From contig CM060950.1 in NCBI GenBank assembly GCA_030765055.1, positions 276,552,756-276,616,755 on the forward strand: 64,000 bases of DNA, read 5' to 3'. The stretch comes from Mantis religiosa. Lineage: Eukaryota > Arthropoda > Insecta > Mantodea > Mantidae. Positions within the stretch are counted from its first letter, which is position 1; the number at the start of each line of letters is the position of its first letter. The translations under genes were made by a program, and so were the position numbers. A model generated the notes under the pieces. The model saw only the letters and a program-made list of their open reading frames with translations. It did no database searches and was not told the origin of the DNA. This document shows, in pieces, positions 21,257 to 32,089 of this stretch.

Positions 21257-21505
21257 TGATGTTCTACTGGTTCTTCAGGTGACCGCCTCCCTCTCCTGGC
21301 GCTGTTCAATGAGTTGAATGACGTCATCTACTACTGGAATTTCGAAGTTCATTGCTCTCTTTTTGTTCTTCAAAATGTGTATATTTTCCCAAACTGTTAA
21401 TTCCCAATACTTTTTTGCCGGTACCAAAAGTTTTATGTCTTTGGAAATGTTGTGATTTTTTGACCAGAAGTGATGGGCTATGGCCGATTTATCTGTCTGT
21501 TTGTA

Positions 21506-22015
21506 TTAAATACATCGCATGTGTTCTTTCATCCTTGTTTCTAGGTTTCTCTTTGTTTTTCCGATATAAATTTCGTGGCAATCCTCACATCTTACGCTAT
21601 AAATTCCGGATAGTTTGTTGGTTGGACTTGTGTTTTTTAGCGGGTGATTCAGCATGTTTCTCATGTTATATTTGTTGTGTGGTACTAGTTGTATCTGAAA
21701 TTGACGGAAAATGTTTTTGAATTTATTAAATGCCTTAGGGTGATACGTAAATTTGCAATATACTTTCTTTGGGTCGTCAGCTTTTAAAGTGCTAACGTCC
21801 TTGATGGTTTTCCGTCTTTTATGCTTGTTTATCATTTTTTTAATAAACTTTGGATCAAAGCCATTCACAATTGCAACATAATTAATGTGATCTACTTCTT
21901 TGGTATATTCTTCTATAGTCAATGGGATGTTCACTAGCCTATGGATTAAACTGTGAAATACTGCATATTGGTGTTCTTTTGGGTTGGAGTTGTTGTTTTT
22001 AATGTAGTTATCCAC
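21506..22015 (-). pseudogene. PLE-C left-arm GIY-YIG ORF, cut by one stop
   Basis: The 169-codon frame is identical in sequence to the first 169 codons of the right-arm ORF at 22119-22859. It ends early because the codon AAA in the right arm (TGTATTAAATAC) is TAA here (TGTATTTAATAC, near 21505). Downstream the arm still matches the rest of the ORF. It carries the GIYSVRC and IYIGKTKRN parts of the GIY-YIG domain. Confidence 0.85.
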
Positions 22016-22118
22016 ATGTGTTGATTTTCTATATATGCCAAACTCTAATTTGTCTCTTTTTTTTTTTTTTTTTTTTAGAGTTTGGCATATATAGAAAATA
22101 TATAGAAAATCAACACAT

Positions 22119-22859
22119 GTGGATAACTACATTAAAAACAACAACTCCAACCCAAAAGAACACCAATATGCAGTATTTCACAGTTTAATCCATAGGCTAG
22201 TGAACATCCCATTGACTATAGAAGAATATACCAAAGAAGTAGATCACATTAATTATGTTGCAATTGTGAATGGCTTTGATCCAAAGTTTATTAAAAAAAT
22301 GATAAACAAGCATAAAAGACGGAAAACCATCAAGGACGTTAGCACTTTAAAAGCTGACGACCCAAAGAAAGTATATTGCAAATTTACGTATCACCCTAAG
22401 GCATTTAATAAATTCAAAAACATTTTCCGTCAATTTCAGATACAACTAGTACCACACAACAAATATAACATGAGAAACATGCTGAATCACCCGCTAAAAA
22501 ACACAAGTCCAACCAACAAACTATCCGGAATTTATAGCGTAAGATGTGAGGATTGCCACGAAATTTATATCGGAAAAACAAAGAGAAACCTAGAAACAAG
22601 GATGAAAGAACACATGCGATGTATTAAATACAAACAGACAGATAAATCGGCCATAGCCCATCACTTCTGGTCAAAAAATCACAACATTTCCAAAGACATA
22701 AAACTTTTGGTACCGGCAAAAAAGTATTGGGAATTAACAGTTTGGGAAAATATACACATTTTGAAGAACAAAAAGAGAGCAATGAACTTCGAAATTCCAG
22801 TAGTAGATGACGTCATTCAACTCATTGAACAGCGCCAGGAGAGGGAGGCGGTCACCTGA
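22119..22859 (+). CDS. PLE-C GIY-YIG endonuclease, 5'-truncated ORF
   Basis: The 246-aa open frame starts inside the post-RT linker (MDNYIKNNN, where family A reads TDNYIKANS) and has no RT palm. It keeps the whole C-terminal part: the THYHPK-type block FTYHPKAFNKFKNIF, the GIY motif SGIYSVRCEDC, the YIG motif IYIGKTKRNLETR, the EHMR and HHFW blocks, and NFEIP near the end. It ends at TGA 22857-22859, about 16 bp before the hammerhead core. No stop is present in the retained part. Family members use this nuclease to nick target DNA. Without RT it is not autonomous. Confidence 0.85.
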   Translation: MDNYIKNNNSNPKEHQYAVFHSLIHRLVNIPLTIEEYTKEVDHINYVAIVNGFDPKFIKKMINKHKRRKTIKDVSTLKADDPKKVYCKFTYHPKAFNKFKNIFRQFQIQLVPHNKYNMRNMLNHPLKNTSPTNKLSGIYSVRCEDCHEIYIGKTKRNLETRMKEHMRCIKYKQTDKSAIAHHFWSKNHNISKDIKLLVPAKKYWELTVWENIHILKNKKRAMNFEIPVVDDVIQLIEQRQEREAVT

Positions 22860-22874
22860 AGAACCAGTAGAACA

Positions 22875-22918
22875 TCAGCTGAGGATGGGGACGCGGTGTC
22901 CTTGAAACTTGTCCTAAT
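22875..22918 (+). ncRNA. hammerhead-ribozyme-like motif, PLE-C right arm
   Basis: Order: CAG, core CTGAGGA (about 22878-22884), stem II GGGGAC with GTCCTT (two G-T pairs), GAAAC, loop TT, GTC, CTAATTT. The core, GAAA and GTC fit the consensus. Confidence 0.7.
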
Positions 22919-23417
22919 TTAAAAAGTAAGTGGAGCTTAAGTGTTTATACAGTTCGAGAATTGGTTTAAAAAGTGTTTTTGATTGATGAAGCTCCACTGT
23001 TTATAAATACTTCTAATATAGTTTTATTAGCAAACATAAGCTAAAGGCACTTTACAAAGAATGGAGAAGGAAGAATGAATATCTTGTATTCATTGTTTTT
23101 CCACTTTCAAATTTTTATTATTTTGCATTGTTTTGATTGCTCTACCAAAAATGTATGGATTGAAATTTGGAGTGTACAGATTAAGTTAGAATGATATTTG
23201 ATTACTTGGCCATTTTGCAGACTATACAAAGCCATTCTAACATACTATCATATTGAGATAAACTTCTTAGAATAGAGCTTCCCGTGTATAAAGCCAATAA
23301 TTAAAATGCAGGTAACAATTAAAATAAAGCACTTATGGTGCCCAAGACACTAGTGTTGAAAGGCATTGGTTGCCTTTTACTGTGACAGTTTTTCCATAAT
23401 TATCTAACATAACTCAC

Positions 23418-23545
23418 CATAACAGATCCTTTTTTCCATGTAATCGTTGGAGTAGGGTTGCCTTGGACAGTACATTTTAGTGTCACGAAGTTTCCTTCTT
23501 CTGCTTGTACTTCAGTATCTGTAGGTTCAATTCTAAGAGGTTCCA
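23418..23545 (-). CDS. Ppn: papilin exon: first half of a split Ig domain
   Basis: This 128-nt exon (phase 1 in, phase 0 out) has an acceptor after a 15-base pyrimidine run (AG at 23546-23547) and a GTGAGT donor at 23412-23417. It encodes EPLRIEPTDTEV, then NFVTLKCTVQGNP with the first Ig Cys and TITWKKGSVM with the core Trp. The WAP exon at 23797-23997 ends with G in phase 1, and the joined codon GTG gives the continuous peptide VPGVEPLR. The other half of the Ig domain is exon 10215-10365. Confidence 0.9.
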
Positions 23546-23796
23546 CTAAAAAAAAAAAAAAAGAGAATCCATGTTATTATTTCTGATTTTGCAGATATTC
23601 TTTTATTTTGGTTTCAGTAGGAACAAGTGTAGTTTTGTATGCTGAACTTTTGCAAGGTTTCTTTCTGTGTTTTATTCCATATTTTCCTTCAAAAATATTT
23701 TGAAAAATACCTATTTATCATGATAGACTGTTCTTTCTATGGTTGATCTAAAACTTCTTTTATTTCAAAGAAAGTTATTGGAACAGATATACATAC

Positions 23797-23997
23797 CTCC
23801 AGGTACCAAGGGAGCCTCTGGTGGGACATCTGGAGGAGAATGTGTTGTTAGATGGTCTATTGCTAACGGATGTAAGCAGGAAGAGAAACAACCACTGCTG
23901 CAACACTTGGCATCTGCTGTACAGTCAGCATCTGTCTGGCATTCTTGTATACACTTTCCTATGTTGGTGAATTTAGGACACTCTCCAGGCTTATTTA
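23797..23997 (-). CDS. Ppn: papilin exon: WAP four-disulfide-core domain
   Basis: This 201-nt exon (phase 1 in and out) has an acceptor AG at 23998-23999 and a GTATGT donor at 23791-23796. It encodes a WAP domain with all eight Cys in the usual spacing: GECP, GKC, QEC, ADC, KCC, GC and SC. A Pro/Ser/His-rich linker follows, ending PEAPLVPG. WAP domains are small disulfide-rich modules found in protease inhibitors and in arthropod papilins between the Kunitz and Ig regions. The intron to the next exon is only 251 bp, unlike the other introns here. Confidence 0.92.
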
Positions 23998-24585
23998 CTA
24001 AGGTAAACAGAAAGAACAATTTTATTTTGGTTGCCTGATACCAAAACTATTAACATACAACATTATCAGTGCTTCTGGAATGCAAAATTGTGTTTGGAGA
24101 AAATGCATTAAATTTGTTTTGAAATCTTTACTAGATTGTACTGGTGTAGACAACATAATAAGATTGGTATTAAGCATTTCTAAGTACCCTGCCTGAGTAT
24201 GTTCGCTTTATAATAAAGCTCTCTCAAATTGTCATGTGTTGTCAGTGTTTTTGATTAGCACATCTTTGGGAGTTTCTACAGCTGCCAGTCAGATTTGTAA
24301 AAATACTGGCAAATGATAACAAAACTATGGAAACGGTTTTGTAATTGTTTTCAATGGTAAAATATAAGACTTAGAGTTCTTTTAAATGCCTTGGACCTTT
24401 TTATTTATGTGTTAATTTAAATTTACATCTGGATTTTGCCATAAATGTGTATACTTAATTTGTTTATGATTTTATTTACAATTGTTATAATTGTACTTAT
24501 ATTGTACTTATATTTATATCTGGCTTTTGCAATGATTTGGTTTTAAAGGGTGCTAATAACCACACAGTTTAGTGCCCTTAAATAT
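23998..24585. other. intron sequence, nothing recognised
   Basis: AT-rich sequence following the WAP exon acceptor. No open frame or repeat was recognised. Confidence 0.5.
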
Positions 24586-24652
24586 CTGTCTGTCTGTCTG
24601 TCCATCTGCCCATCTATCCGTCTATCCCTCTATCTATCTACTTATCTGTCTT
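24586..24652. repeat. (TCTG)n/(TCTA)n imperfect microsatellite
   Basis: TCTG units grade into TCTA and TCCA units. It directly precedes the repeat at 24655-24900. Confidence 0.85.
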
Positions 24653-24654
24653 GA

Positions 24655-24900
24655 ATAATCGTAAGCTTTCACGGCCAGAGTCTAATTCGAAGATAAAAGA
24701 ATTTTCCGGGCTCACGAGCCGTGGTCTGATGGAGTTGGAACATCCATATGTTTCGTTCACGTCTGCAGTGAACATCATCAGTGGTGACGTGGTCTGAGTC
24801 TTCTGGGTGACGGCATGGCACGGAACAGTACTGGCAGGCTGTATTAGCCCGAAGATTGTTGCTGCGTGCCCACCCAGAATTGGGTTTAACCGCATGTAGG
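24655..24900 (-). mobile_element. repeat family F with hammerhead-like segment
   Basis: The minus strand contains core CTGATGA, then GTTCAC pairing with GTGAAC around a short loop, then GAAAC, at about 24745-24785. This is the hammerhead order, though no clear GUC follows. The rest (AACTCCATCAGACCACGG) is shared with 54885-55035. It is probably the end of another Penelope-like family. Confidence 0.5.
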
Positions 24901-25559
24901 ATTTTCTTTTTCTTGGGATATTTGAGGATGGGTTTATTTGTATTAGGGTGATGGTTAGATTTGAGGTAGAAATTTACTCCTCTAAGGAGGACAGGATGCT
25001 TGCCTGTTACACCCTGGCAATGTAGTGGATTTAATTTAATTTATTATGGATAATTTTGAGGCCAAACAACTCTTGGTTAGATTATAGGGTCTCAGCTTTT
25101 GCTGCTGCTGGATTTGCTCTGTGGTTACCTCGGATGCCCGCAAGCTATGCGGGGCACCCGGAATAGTCGGCGACGACGTCTGCTTGGATCATAATCACCA
25201 AGAGACCTAACCAGGGCACTTCTGTGCGATGGTAAATTTGCGTACAATTTTGTAGCCCGGTGCCTAATTTCATCCTCCACGTATGGAAGCGATGAGGCTT
25301 CATGAAGGAACCTTACTGGGAAGAATCGGCCTACTGAATAGACGGACCTAAGTCATCTATTCTGAGCATGTTGAAGATATGCCAGCCAGGAATCTGTGGC
25401 CATAGCATCAACGGGACTATGAGTGCTCGAAAGAAATATAACTTCACACGGACCGGCATCGATCAACAACCCAGCATAGGGCACAAGAAAGCAATAGCTC
25501 CCTGAACCCTCACCGAGAGTTCCCTGATGTGTCGGCGAAAAGTCAAACCTCTGTCTAAC

Positions 25560-27801
25560 TCAACTCCTAGTTATTTGATAGAGGGTACCCATTCTATCCT
25601 TCGACCTCTGAAATTGAAAATTGGACAGTATGCGAGGGTGTGGCGCTTAATGAATAGTATGGCGTGGCTTTTGTCCGGGTTAACGAACATCCGCCAACGC
25701 CGGCACCACTCTTGTGTGAGACGGAGGTGTCTTTGTATTGGGTTGAAGGCTCTGAGAATGTGCCTGTCTTTGCAGAATAGCAGCACGTCGTCAGCATATT
25801 GTGCCATTTCGACGCGCGGCTCTGTTGGAAAGTCTGCCATGTATACACTGAACAGTGTGGGAGGTAATACAGAGCCTTCGGGGACTCCGCCTCTCACAGG
25901 TGTAAGAGAAGACGTTTTCCCTGAGACTGTGACTTTGAAAGTGCGGTGCTTGAGAAAGCTGTGCAGTAAGTTGATTAATTAAATTGGTAGGCCCAGGTGA
26001 ATAGGTTTGTGAAGGTGTCCAGTGTGCCAGGTGGTAGAGAAGGCCTTCTCGACATCCAAAGACACGGCCGCCATGAACACCTGTTCCTGGAAACCCAAGA
26101 CAGCGGTCTCCACGACTCACAGCAGCAGTTGGATTGTCGAGTGCCCAGGACGGAATCCAAATTGATGGGCAGGTATGGCTTGGATGTCACCCAAAACTGG
26201 GGACAATGGGTGAGTATTATGCTCTCGAAAACTTTCGAGAGGGTAGAAAGGAGACTTATGGAACGGTAGTTTGAAGGATATACCGGGTCCTTCCCAGGCT
26301 TCAATATGCAGATCACTCTGGCCTCTCTCCACTCTTGCGGAAAGTGACCGAGAGTTAGACACATATTGAAGATCTTTGTGAGGAAAAACACGGCATTGAA
26401 AGGTAGATAGCGGAGCATGAGGGGGGTAAGCCCACCAGGTCCCACCATCTTTTTAGGATTGAGACGCTGGAGAGCGCCTTGGACTTGAATAGGACGGACA
26501 ATGGAAAGTCGGTCTGCATCCTCAGGAGGTCGGCGAAAGAATCGACGCACCTCCCTTCGGACACGTTCCGAAAAGATACGTCCTGAGGGTCTTCTCTTTG
26601 GCACATAGTACGCTCAAGGTAATCTGCAAACACATCTGCCTTGGATTTAGGATCATAGGCCAGAGCCCGTGTGCCCTGCAGTGGGGAGTTATATTGACCT
26701 CGGCGGTTTCTGAGAGTCTTTGCAATCCTCCGCATGTCGCCATCCTCTACTCGCAACCTGGCCATTGTGTTCTCCCACGCTTGCACTCTGTGCTCTCGTA
26801 GGCGGACACTGACCTGACGACGTAGTCGCCTAAATAGCGCGCGATTATGTGGCGTGCGGTGACGCTGATAGAGTCTCCTTGCCGCCCATGAGCGGCGCAT
26901 CAGTAGGATAATATCTTTCGGAAGGATATCTGGTTGTAAATGAGCGTCAGCACGAACTGTCAAATTATTGGCAGTTCGCGTGACTATGGAGGTGAAAGAT
27001 GAGACCGCAGCCTCAAGGGAACGTATGCTATGAATCCTAGGGTTTGGGGGTATGGAGGTGCGGAGGCAATTCCTTACGCCTTCCCAATCGACCTCCCGTG
27101 TTTGAAACGAGAGATCGTGACTGGCAACCCTGGCAACTCGGTCAATACCGGAATATGATCGGAATGGAGTGCGTTTAATGAGGTGAGAGTAAGATGAAAT
27201 GGGAAATGCTTGGTGATAGCGAAGTGGATGGCTGAAACCAGTCCTCCACCTCGCGGGTGATGGGTGGGTTGCCAGGGACCCTGTACTTGAAGTTGTGGGT
27301 CCGCGTCTATAAGGCGGATTATTTCATTTCCTCTTGCATCTCGGCGATTGCAATGCTAGCGCTCATGCTTAGCATTGAAGTCGCCCGCCATGATAACCCT
27401 AGGATGCAAAGCTAGAATGGATTGGTAGTCATTTCTAACGAATAATCTACCGGGAGGATGGTAAATGGACACCACCATGACCTCCGATCCACCGAGGTCT
27501 AGACACAGTGGCGTGGCCTCTAAGGTTTGAAGAGGAGGAAGCTGGAAGGGTCCGTGGACCACATTCTGCCTCACAAGCACAGTCGTGCCACCACCAGGTC
27601 GGCTTGGCGATCCGTGCGATAGCAGTTGAAGTTCGGGACACGGAAACGGGAATCTGGACGCAGATGCGTTTCGCAGACCAGGATGACATCCAGAGCGTAC
27701 TCTGGAGCAAAGGGCAGTAGTTCGCTCCCCTGACCATCCAGACCACAAGCATTCCAGAATGCAAATCGGAAGGAGGTGCGTGTCCTATTCCGATCCCCCA
27801 T
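25560..27801 (-). pseudogene. LINE ORF2: APE-type endonuclease and reverse transcriptase (broken)
   Basis: The endonuclease N-terminal part reads FAFWNACGL, VCETHLRP and GGGTTVLVRQNV in two overlapping frames (27356-27801). It includes IMAGDFNAKH, and further on ALHSDHIPVL near 27160, so the catalytic Asp, Asn and His blocks can be seen. RT pieces follow at 25975-26963 and 25571-25897, with GVPEGSVLPPTLFS and the catalytic QYADDVLLF. At least four frameshifts separate the pieces. The protein would nick DNA and reverse-transcribe its own RNA in place. Degenerate C-terminal coding sequence continues to about 25030. Confidence 0.82.
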
Positions 27802-28700
27802 TTTGAGGCTGTGGAATGGCGGAAGTCAGAAGGGCGAGACCTTCCATGAGGACTAGCACCTTGCTGACCGGATCTGTGGCAGAAATGAGTTTAACTAGCA
27901 ACTCGCAGATACGCTGTCCGTGGATCAGCAAAGTTTGCTTTATCCAAAACAGTAATCCAGAGAAGTCTAGCTCAATGGTTGCTGGAAGGGGTGTTGGGGA
28001 GGATGACCTGATAGGTGCAGGCCTGTCACCAGCCCGTACATCCCTCAGCTGACGTTGTGGCAAGGGGGAAGCATACCCCTCCACCAGCCGATGATTCGCC
28101 TGAGGCTTGCTTGCCGGTCTGCTCCCTACGCTTGACCCTGGGTTTGAGGTTTGCGGCTCCTGAGCCCGTGACTGTTTGTGTGATTTTGTGTTAGTTGCGT
28201 TGTGTGTCTCTTGAAACATATTAGGGTCTCTCAGGGGTCTTTGCACCACTTGGGCAAGTGTTGGTGTCTGCGCCTGTTCTTGTTGAGATGGTCTGCTCTG
28301 ATTGGCCGTTGGTCTCAATATTGGCCAATGACTGGTGCTTCTTTGAGGGGGCAAAACTTGCCCACGTCTACTAGAAGTTGATGGTTGCTGCCGCTGCTGT
28401 TGTCTGACGGTCGGCTTCGGCCTTCTGGCGGCAATAACCATCTTTCAGAGCGGGCAGCCTCCGTAGCATGCCACATGCCCGCCCTTGCAATTGGCGCACG
28501 TAGGTACATCTGTGGTGGACCGAGGACACTCCTTTTTGTGGGATTCGCCGCACCTTAAGCAACGAAAGTAGCGACGGCAGAAGTTGCTAGAGTCGTTAAA
28601 CCCTAAGCAACGAGCATTGGGGAGCTCCTGACGTGTTCCAAGGTTACCCTGAGGTAACAAATGGTTTTGAAACCATCCAGTTTGTCCTCAGGGACTTTAG
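27785..28700 (-). pseudogene. LINE ORF1: gag-like protein with CCHC knuckles
   Basis: A 28445-28660 frame carries Cys/His knuckles (FRCLRCGESHKKECP, CANCKGGHVACYGGCP) of the type seen in Jockey-clade ORF1. The frame at 27785-28441 continues as a Gln/Pro/Ser-rich C-terminal tail and ends at about the ORF2 start with a short overlap. A frameshift lies near 28640. The upstream part is cut off by the neighbouring element near 28700. Confidence 0.75.
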
Positions 28701-31025
28701 CCCGCTCCACTACGTGGCGGGGTGGCGGTACAGCTATACTCGTGAAAAACATCATCACACACACTCCTGTTCCTCTCCCTGCCCTACAGCACGTGGGGGC
28801 GTGCGCCATCCGACTGTCAGTTGGCGGACAGGACACCCTGCTGGTAGCGGCATATGATCCACCTGGAAATCACTTCTTCGAAGCTGATTATACCAACCCA
28901 TTAAACCTTCACCCAGTGGTTTCCATTGCAGGAGATCTGAACGCGAAACACGGGCTCTGGCACAGCCATACGAGCAACCAGAGGGGACGCGGGCTCTACC
29001 GCCTCATAAGCGGAGATCCAAATCTCACCACGCACGGGCCAAGAGGCCTATCTTTCCATCTGGCCCGCAGCAGGCCAGATGTCATTGATATCATGATCAC
29101 CAAGAACTTCCCATTTCACCTAGACCTCTCGGCGGTGAATGAATTGGACTCCGACCATGACCCTGTCACGGTCGATTCCGACGTCACCATACCAGCACTG
29201 TTAAACACAGACTGGCCATTCCCAACGAGATCCGGCAGCTGCTAAATGCCAAGGCAGCTGTCCGGAAGCTATGACAGTGTTTCCGCCATCCCAGGATAGG
29301 AGCAGTTTACCAGCGGTTAAAATCCCTGGCAAGGCGGCTGCTCCGCGCCCTTTGTAAGGTGGCCTGGGAGAACACATTCAGAAACGTGGACCTTCAGGAT
29401 CATAAAATCTCTCAGAAGGGACAAAACCCAATACCAGCATCCGTTGCATGGCACTCGCGGGAAACTCGCTTTCGAGCCCCAAGATAAAGCCACGGCTTTC
29501 GCGGATCATTTGGAAAGCCAATTCTAGCCGAGGGAGGACTCCCAGGACGAAAACTTCACTGGCCTCGTGAAGGCCACTGTGAAAGACCCCTATGAGGGGC
29601 CGCAGCAGCGCCACGAGGCGATCCATCTCCCAATAGTCACCCCAAGAGTGGTGGATACTGAAATCCGGAAACTTAAACCTAATAAATCCCCTGGACATGA
29701 TGGCGTTAGCGCTCTTATGCTCTAGCACCTTCCGAAGACGGCCGTCATCCAATTTACGCGGATCTTCAATGCGTGCCTCCACCTCCACCATTTTCCAGCT
29801 TGCTGGAAGGAGGCGAGAGTGGTGTGCATCCTGAAACTCGGCAAGGACCCGGTCTTTGTTTCTAGCTACCGATCCATAAGCATCCTTCCAACCGTCTCAA
29901 AACTGTTTGAGCGGTTACTCTTATCCCGCCTGACCCCTCTTTTCGAGGAAACGCAGCTCATACCCGATTACCAGTTTGGTTTTCGTCATGGACATTCCAC
30001 GACCCTGCAGCTGCTGCGACTGGCCGAGAGAACGGCCCTGGAATTTCAGGAAAACCTCAAGACAGTCGCGGTACTGCTAGACGTAGAAAAAGCCTTTGCC
30101 ACCACCTGGCACCAAGGCCTACTGTACAAGCTCAGGGAAGCCAATATACCTCCTCCCTATTTCGCCCTGATTAGCAGTTTCTTCAGAGACCGCACTTTCA
30201 AGGTGACAGTGGAAGGAAGGCTGTCATCAATCAGACCCATAGCCGCAGGAGTCCCGGAAGGCAGTGTTCTGTCCCCGCTACTCTTCGCGGCCTACCTGTC
30301 TGATTTCCCTCTGCAACCACAGACTGTTACGTGCCAATATGCCGACGACGTCCTCATAATGGCACGTAACAAGAACCTACGATATTGCTATCCTCCGCTG
30401 CAGCGCCAGCTCCGAGCTATCGGCCGTTGGAGTGAGATGTGGAGGATGGTCATTAGCCCAGGGAAGAGCTCCGCTCTTCTCCTGGCTAAGGTCCGAGCTA
30501 GGCGACCGGATGAGGTTGAGACAGTGGCAAATCCCCTGGATTCCCTCTGCCAAATACCTTGGCGTCCTCCGCGATCGCGGCCTCACCTACGCCCCTCACG
30601 TGCGGGTCAAAGCCGGACAAGGGGATGCAGCACTTCGGCAGTTGTACCCTATCTTTAAATCCACAATGCCAACTCACCTTAAACTACGCCTGTATAGGGC
30701 GATTATCCCGCCCCTGATTCTGTACGGCTGCGAAGTCTGGGGATCAATGGCTCCCACCACTATTCGCAGGCTGCAGCGCGTCCAGAACAGGGCGCTGCGA
30801 ATTATCTACGATACTGGACGTAGATTTCCGTCCCATATCCTTCACACCTACTTCGGAGTCCCATATATTGTAGATGTGGTGCGGGAGGGATCCCGTACCA
30901 TCTACAGTAAGCCAGGCTCCCACCCCAATAACCTGATGGATACCCTAGGCCGGTACGACCATAGGGTTACCGGCTGCCCAAAGACGCTTTGGGCAGTTAA
31001 ACTGAGAAGGGCCACTTTCCCCTGA
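28700..31025 (+). pseudogene. LINE ORF2: endonuclease (partial) and reverse transcriptase (frameshifted)
   Basis: Endonuclease motifs are RGGGTAILVKN, AAYDPPGNHF, SIAGDLNAKHGLW, PDVIDIMI and LDSDHDPVT (to about 29180). The linker at 29245-29818 is broken. RT at 29819-30500 carries SYRSISILPTVSKLFE, DYQFGFRHGHST, VAVLLDVEKAF, GVPEGSVLSPLLFA and the catalytic QYADDVLIMA. A frameshift near 30500 moves to the frame at 30432-31025, which has PSAKYLGVLRDRGLTY and LILYGCEVWGS and ends at 31025. Catalytic residues are preserved, so decay seems moderate. Confidence 0.85.
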
Positions 31026-31290
31026 CTCTGTACCCCGAAACCCAGAAATGGGCTTGGTATAACCCATACCTCAACATTAGTTCCTTTCCCTCTAGCCTGT
31101 CAAGTGGGCTGTGCTCTGATGTCTCTCAGGCAGGCAGAAGAGTGCAGCCAGCACTGGACACACACACCTCCCCCCCCCCCGGGCACTTGCGCCGATATAT
31201 GGCTAGATATACCACTGCCCAAGACAACTGCCTGTGACACAAGACAATTCTTTTATACTGCCCAGATAAAGCTGCACTAAGCGGCTATTA
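28700..31290 (+). mobile_element. Jockey-type LINE, plus strand, 5'-truncated
   Basis: The element begins within the endonuclease domain, so ORF1 is absent. It runs through RT to a stop near 31025. About 250 bp of probable 3' UTR follow, including a C10 run near 31172. It belongs to a different subfamily from the minus-strand LINE beside it. Confidence 0.75.
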
Positions 31291-31412
31291 TGTGTTTCAA
31301 ATGGGAAGGGTTCTGGAGTCCAGCTAATCAGATGCCATATCACACTCAGCATATATTATTTAAATTATATCTTAGATTATTTAAATCTATTTAGTAATTT
31401 AAATATATGTAG

Positions 31413-31485
31413 TTTTGTGATTGGCCATAGTAATAATTGTATGATGTAATGTGGTGACGTAGCATTAAATTAGCCAATCACAAAA
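31413..31485. repeat. short inverted repeat
   Basis: TTTTGTGATTGGC at 31413-31425 is exactly complementary to GCCAATCACAAAA at 31473-31485, forming a 73-bp hairpin. It may be a small MITE or part of the LTR of the gag-bearing element that follows. Confidence 0.5.
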
Positions 31486-31891
31486 TTAATATAGAAGTAA
31501 CAATAATAACGGAAAATCAATAATCTTGGTAGATATGCTCTGTAATCTGGAGAGTGATGAATAGTTGTGCAGGATCAAGAAGTTTTGTGTAATAATTGGA
31601 ACTGTTTTTATTAAAAAAAAGCAAGAATTTATCGATATGCTGGAGGCAACCTGCAATTGACTAGGAAAGGAAGCTCAAGTAAAATGTAATCCAGATAATA
31701 CAATTAAATTATTTGTTACAAAATTTGACTTCTCCGAAACTTTATTCCGAACCACACCTGAAAACCAGAGGTCTCATGACTCTTATTTAAAATAAGATGA
31801 TACAATTGGTGACCAGAGGAAACTGATAGCCGCAAAAAGTTATACAGCAAGGGAAGGAATTGTGCTTCCAACATAGAAATCCTGCTACACA

Positions 31892-31911
31892 TGGCGCCGC
31901 AACATGGGAGC
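31892..31911 (+). promoter_or_regulatory. possible primer-binding site
   Basis: TGGCGCCGCAACATGGGAGC resembles tRNA-Lys-type primer sites of LTR elements, with changes. It lies about 200 bp before a gag-like region. No LTR boundary was established, so this is tentative. Confidence 0.3.
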
Positions 31912-32089
31912 CGAATAGGATAAAGAAGAGTGGAGATTAAAACCTCGTACAGCTATGTGGCAATACAAAAGGAAAGGAGAAAGAAGAGAGAAGAGAGAAG
32001 AAAAAAAAACTGGTTCAAAGTGAGTGAAGTTAAAAAAAAATATTTAGTAGTAATATATTTATGTTGCTAAGAAATCAGAAAATATTTAA

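Larger units (their letters stand above)
21152..23027. mobile_element. palindromic PLE-C insertion with 12-bp target duplication
   Basis: Two arms of about 900 bp (21152 to about 22043 and about 22076 to 22986) are near-perfect inverted copies around a poly-T spacer at about 22057-22077. Coordinates in the two arms sum to about 44134. Each arm ends outward with a hammerhead-like motif. The right side has an extra tail of about 40 bp (GAAGCTCCACTGTTTATAAA). TAGCAAACATAA at 21140-21151 and 23028-23039 is a perfect 12-bp target duplication. Confidence 0.92.
25030..28700 (-). mobile_element. Jockey-type LINE, minus strand
   Basis: ORF1 with zinc knuckles and ORF2 with endonuclease and RT are in the usual order on the minus strand. 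The GC-rich composition contrasts with the host intron. The element stops near 28700 where a second, different Jockey-type LINE begins on the plus strand, so the two lie head to head. Confidence 0.8.
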
